Assembly: GCA_003551785.1 (NCBI GenBank)
Contig: PUNP01000852.1
Location: forward strand, 1 to 9,382
DNA from: Candidatus Brocadiaceae bacterium
GTDB taxonomy: Bacteria; Planctomycetota; Brocadiia; SM23-32
Direction: 5' to 3'
DNA: 9,382 nt
A program made the position numbers and the translations under genes. This document shows, piece by piece, positions 7,324 through 9,382 of this stretch (the first letter of the stretch is position 1; each line of letters starts with the position of its first letter). The notes beneath the pieces were generated by a model, which saw nothing but the letters and a program-made list of their open reading frames with translations, did no database searches and was not told the DNA's origin.

Positions 7324-7330
7324 TATAATA
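7323..7330. repeat. Left target-site duplication of the putative MITE
   Basis: ATATAATA directly abuts the left inverted repeat and matches ATATAATG at 7520-7527 in 7 of 8 positions. Its first base is the last base of the aldehyde dehydrogenase stop codon. Confidence 0.65.
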
Positions 7331-7356
7331 GGCGCTCCGTCATCTTTGCGGATGTT
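7331..7356 (+). repeat. Left terminal inverted repeat of the putative MITE
   Basis: Pairs with 7494-7519 in 22 of 26 positions. Mismatches fall at positions 3, 5, 9 and 13 from the outer end, and the inner 13 bases (7344-7356) are perfect. Confidence 0.68.
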
Positions 7357-7413
7357 GAGATTGCGCAAGCGGGTCGTAATCACTTATAACAAAAGGAGAT
7401 ATTAGTTGATGAG

Positions 7414-7542
7414 ATGATGTTGCGGGGTTGTCTTTTTTTTGCCAGCAACTCTGTTAGCGATGATCTTAATGCCAAAACCTTTTTGCTCATTAAAACATCC
7501 GCAAAGTTGAAGGACCCCCATATAATGATTGGCAAGAGATAA
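7414..7542 (+). CDS. Possible 42-residue small protein or leader ORF inside the MITE
   Basis: An open frame ATGATGTTGCGG... of 42 codons runs from within the putative MITE across its right end. It stops with TAA immediately before the ATG of the dehydrogenase gene (TAAATG). AAAAGGAGAT (7391-7400) precedes it, but 13 bases away, which is long. The peptide (MMLRGCLFFASNSV...) shows no motif I know. If translated it could couple ribosomes into the dehydrogenase start and so partly repair the split operon. It is more likely an accidental open frame. Confidence 0.2.
   Translation: MMLRGCLFFASNSVSDDLNAKTFLLIKTSAKLKDPHIMIGKR
7494..7519 (-). repeat. Right terminal inverted repeat of the putative MITE
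   Basis: Reverse complement begins GGGGGTCCTTCAA and joins the shared core CTTTGCGGATGTT. It is the inverted partner of 7331-7356, with four mismatches. Confidence 0.68.
7520..7527. repeat. Right target-site duplication of the putative MITE
   Basis: ATATAATG abuts the right inverted repeat and matches the left copy at 7323-7330 except for the last base. Confidence 0.65.
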
Positions 7543-8271
7543 ATGATACAGGAAAAATACATAGGAAAAACGGCTATTGTTACAGGTGCTAGCCGCGGAA
7601 TCGGACGTAATATCGCGCTTACGCTTGCTGAAGAAGGCATGAAAGTCATTGCGTCAGCACGTAATGCAAAAGATATAAAAGACTTATCAGATTATATATG
7701 CGATAATGGTGGTTTGGCTGAGGCCGTGGAGGTTGATTTAGCTGATGAATCAAGTGTTATATCACTTTTTCAAAAGGTTAATCAAAAATATGGCTCACCG
7801 GGTGTTTTAATTAACAATGCCGGAGTGGGCGCGTATGGGCCACTTGCTGAGTATACTACAAAAGATTTGGATCATCTTATTTCAGTAAACCTGAGAGGAA
7901 CATATCTTTGTGCGCGTGAAGCCATGAAGTGCATGATAAAAGAGCGTTCCGGCTATATCATCAACATTGCCAGTGTTGTGGGATTCAAGGGTTACCCGAA
8001 CCAATCCGCCTACACGGCAACTAAACATGGGGTTGTCGGGCTGACTAAATCGCTGGCGAAAGAGGCACAGGAATATGATATAAGAGTCAGCGTTATTAAC
8101 CCGGGCGGTGTTGATACGAAGATGGTAAGAAAATCACGACCTGATTTAAATCCATCTGAACTTCTTTCCCCGGATGATGTCTCACAAGCCGTAATCTATC
8201 TGCTGTCGCTGTCGGAGAAGGCAGCTGTAGATGAGTTATACCTGCGCAGATATAGCAGCCAACCTTTTTAA
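7543..8271 (+). CDS. Short-chain dehydrogenase/reductase (SDR), classical type
   Basis: A 242-residue classical SDR of usual length. TGASRGIG (14-21) is the cofactor loop, Ser38-Ala39-Arg40 after strand 2 favours NADP, and Asp65-Leu66 caps the adenine pocket. NNAG (91-94) is present, and the catalytic set is complete: Asn116, Ser144 (NIASVVG), Tyr157 and Lys161 (YTATK). PGGVDT (187-192) follows as expected. The end DELYLRR (230-236) is the conserved C-terminal turn. It would reduce a carbonyl or oxidise an alcohol; the family covers sugar, 3-oxoacyl and many other substrates, so the name should stay general. GGCAAGAGAT before ATG 7543 is a weak ribosome site, and the preceding TAA abuts the ATG. 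Without the putative MITE the gene would lie 22 bases after the aldehyde dehydrogenase, which suggests joint work on one alcohol-aldehyde-acid route. Confidence 0.9.
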   Translation: MIQEKYIGKTAIVTGASRGIGRNIALTLAEEGMKVIASARNAKDIKDLSDYICDNGGLAEAVEVDLADESSVISLFQKVNQKYGSPGVLINNAGVGAYGPLAEYTTKDLDHLISVNLRGTYLCAREAMKCMIKERSGYIINIASVVGFKGYPNQSAYTATKHGVVGLTKSLAKEAQEYDIRVSVINPGGVDTKMVRKSRPDLNPSELLSPDDVSQAVIYLLSLSEKAAVDELYLRRYSSQPF

Positions 8272-8278
8272 ACAACTC

Positions 8279-8297
8279 TTCCTGCCAATATCAGGAA
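8279..8297 (+). terminator. Hairpin just after the SDR gene, weak terminator candidate
   Basis: TTCCTG (8279-8284) and CAGGAA (8292-8297) pair perfectly around a 7-base loop, 7 bases after the SDR stop. No T-run follows, so it is at best a weak or factor-assisted terminator. Confidence 0.3.
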
Positions 8298-8377
8298 CCA
8301 TTACCCAAACGCAAAAAGAAGGGGAGGATATCCAACGGGCCGACACAAAGCCGGCGGCCGCATACCCGCAACGTCCG

Positions 8378-8391
8378 ATAATATATATTAT
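8378..8391. repeat. 14-base AT palindrome in the convergent spacer
   Basis: ATAATATATATTAT equals its own reverse complement over 14 bases. It lies in the 232-base non-coding spacer between the SDR gene and purL. It may be a protein-binding site or simply AT-rich sequence; no gene start is near enough to suggest an operator. Confidence 0.35.
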
Positions 8392-8465
8392 GTTTCATTA
8401 AGGGTGTGGTCATAGAAGTTGGGGGTTTTGGAAGCGGAGAAGTTTTTTGAAGGGAATCCCGATAT

Positions 8466-8489
8466 GAAAAATCCTGAAGTTTATCTTCA
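8466..8489 (-). terminator. Weak intrinsic terminator candidate for purL
   Basis: Read on the minus strand, TGAAG-ATAAA-CTTCA forms a 5-base stem (8475-8489) followed after two bases by a run of five T residues. It starts 15 bases after the purL stop, the right place for its terminator, but the stem is short and AT-rich. Confidence 0.35.
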
Positions 8490-8503
8490 CCGAAATCCTG
8501 AAA

Positions 8504-9382
8504 TTATTCGAACAAAGGAGTTTGCCAGGCTTTTTTGAGTTCTGAAATCGGAGTCGAAATTAACGTCTCTGAATTATTCCCAAGCACGCTTAACATACCC
8601 GTTTCATTTGTCGCCCCCACCTGGCTGCAGACTACCCCGGCAAACATCGATTCAAATGTTTCCTTATTGGCTGGTGAAATCTCAAGCAAGAAACGGGTAT
8701 TGGACTCGCTAAAAAGCAATATATCATTCGGGATACTATTGAAATCTTTCCCTACAGGCACATTACCTAATTTTATATCTGCGCCAAAACCACCGGCGAA
8801 AGCCATTTCGGCCGCCGCTGCGCCAAGCCCTCCTTCCGACAAGTCGTGGCATGCGTTCACTAAACCATAATTGATCACCTTCTGAACGGTTTCCATAACC
8901 TTTAAAGCGCTCCGGCGTCGCACTTTTGGCACTGAACGCCCTAAATACCCGTTTAATTCATAATAATGAGAACCACCAAGTTCCGGATACGTTGCCCCCA
9001 CCAGATAAATTAAAGTGTTGGGTTCTTTAAAGTCCATTGTTTGAGTCAGCCTGATATCATCGATAGCTGACATTGCACTTATCAGAAGCGTCGGCGGGAT
9101 ACTGACCGTTTCTTTTCCGGTGTTAAACTCATTATTCAGGCTGTCTTTACCGCTGATGAACGGGACTTTAAAAGCTTTTCCGTAGTCATAACACGCCAAA
9201 GCGGCCCTTACCAATGTCCCTAACTGTTCCGGTTTTCTGGTATTGCCCCAGCAAAAATTATCAAGTATAGCCGTTCGTGAGATATCTCCCCCCACAGCAA
9301 CAATGTTTCTCAGTGCTTCATCGATAGCACTGGCAGCGGCATGGTAGGCATCGATATCCGCATATTTTGGGTTCATACCACA
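8504..9382 (-). CDS. purL: Phosphoribosylformylglycinamidine synthase subunit PurL, C-terminal part (5' end outside window)
   Basis: The frame is open to the right edge, reading CGMNPKYADIDAYHAAASAIDEALRN at the start of the visible part, then VAVGGD, AILDNFCWGN, FISGKDSLNNEF and CHDLSEGGLGAAAAEMAF. These are PurL (FGAM synthase) motifs of the second AIR-synthase-like half; CHDLSEGGLG is the conserved HD.SEGGL loop. PurL makes FGAM from FGAR, ATP and glutamine-derived ammonia, the fourth step of purine synthesis. The protein ends soon after this domain with no glutaminase domain, so it is the stand-alone type that needs separate PurQ (and usually PurS). About 292 residues are visible; at least a similar amount should lie to the right. 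It converges on the SDR gene and is unrelated to the sugar operon by function. Confidence 0.93.
   Translation of the reverse strand, partial: CGMNPKYADIDAYHAAASAIDEALRNIVAVGGDISRTAILDNFCWGNTRKPEQLGTLVRAALACYDYGKAFKVPFISGKDSLNNEFNTGKETVSIPPTLLISAMSAIDDIRLTQTMDFKEPNTLIYLVGATYPELGGSHYYELNGYLGRSVPKVRRRSALKVMETVQKVINYGLVNACHDLSEGGLGAAAAEMAFAGGFGADIKLGNVPVGKDFNSIPNDILLFSESNTRFLLEISPANKETFESMFAGVVCSQVGATNETGMLSVLGNNSETLISTPISELKKAWQTPLFE

Larger units (their letters stand above)
7331..7519. mobile_element. Putative 189-base miniature inverted-repeat element (MITE)
   Basis: The block begins GGCGCTCC and ends GGACCCCC. Its outer 26 bases on each side are inverted copies matching in 22 of 26 positions, including a perfect 13-base core CTTTGCGGATGTT. 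An 8-base near-perfect direct repeat abuts both ends. There is no room for a transposase and no transposase motif is visible, so it would be a non-autonomous element moved in trans. An 8-base duplication and ends starting with G-rich sequence occur in several insertion-sequence families (for example IS1595 and ISL3), but I cannot assign one. The interior has an 8-T run (7433-7440), an AAAAGGAGAT Shine-Dalgarno-like site (7391-7400) and a small open frame. It lies between two genes that probably formed one operon. Confidence 0.65.

Noticed and set aside
6814..7383. Minus-strand open frame of 189 codons opposite the aldehyde dehydrogenase 3' end
   Set aside because: Antisense shadow of a gene with all catalytic residues; the product is low in motif content.
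7431..7440. T-run in the MITE as an intrinsic terminator of the aldehyde dehydrogenase
   Set aside because: No stable stem precedes it; GTTG and CAAC around it pair only over four bases with the T-run in the loop.
7521..7526. TATAAT as a -10 box for the SDR gene
   Set aside because: A perfect hexamer, but the bases 17 upstream (TCCGCA at 7498-7503) are no -35 box, and it is part of the target duplication.
7380..7649. Minus-strand open frame of 89 codons through the MITE and SDR start, considered as a transposase remnant
   Set aside because: No transposase or DNA-binding motif is visible, and half of it is antisense to the SDR cofactor domain.

Overview
The window reads as a stretch of a bacterial chromosome with mid-range base composition (looks roughly 45% GC, not counted). 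It holds eight complete genes and two genes cut by the window edges. The only housekeeping gene is a partial purL on the minus strand at the right end. Its wording (for example AILDNFCWGN, GKDSLNNEF) reminds me of PurL proteins from Planctomycetota/PVC-type bacteria. That is recollection, not a search, so the lineage is a weak inference. No transporter, transcription regulator, RNA gene or CRISPR array is visible.

Region 1-5646 is a tightly packed plus-strand operon for carbohydrate metabolism. In order it encodes: the C-terminal half of a D-lyxose/D-mannose isomerase (LyxA/YdaE cupin family), a PfkB-family sugar kinase, a DUF4432 aldose-epimerase-like protein, a mannitol-1-phosphate-5-dehydrogenase-like polyol dehydrogenase, a divergent aldo/keto-reductase-fold protein that seems to have lost most of its catalytic tetrad, and a ROK-family hexokinase-type kinase. 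The last three genes each start inside the end of the preceding gene (8-11 base overlaps), so translational coupling is likely. Together they suggest uptake-independent processing of an aldose, ketose or polyol: mutarotation, aldose-ketose isomerisation, polyol oxidation, and phosphorylation by two unrelated kinases. The exact substrate cannot be read from the sequence.

Region 5647-5904 is a spacer. It has a small hairpin, a copy of the CCGCAGAG...CACAGAG type of dispersed bacterial repeat, and a weak candidate promoter. An NAD(P)-dependent aldehyde dehydrogenase (5905-7323) and a short-chain dehydrogenase/reductase (7543-8271) follow on the same strand.

The most interesting object lies between those two genes: a 189-base block (7331-7519) with 26-base imperfect terminal inverted repeats (22/26 matching, with a 13-base perfect core). 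It is flanked exactly by an 8-base near-identical direct repeat (ATATAATA / ATATAATG). This has the layout of a miniature inverted-repeat transposable element (MITE). Removing it would leave the dehydrogenase gene only 22 bases after the aldehyde dehydrogenase stop, so the element appears to have split a two-gene operon.

Region 8272-8503 is a non-coding convergent spacer with weak hairpins, a 14-base AT palindrome and a pair of 10-base direct repeats. The partial purL runs in from the right.
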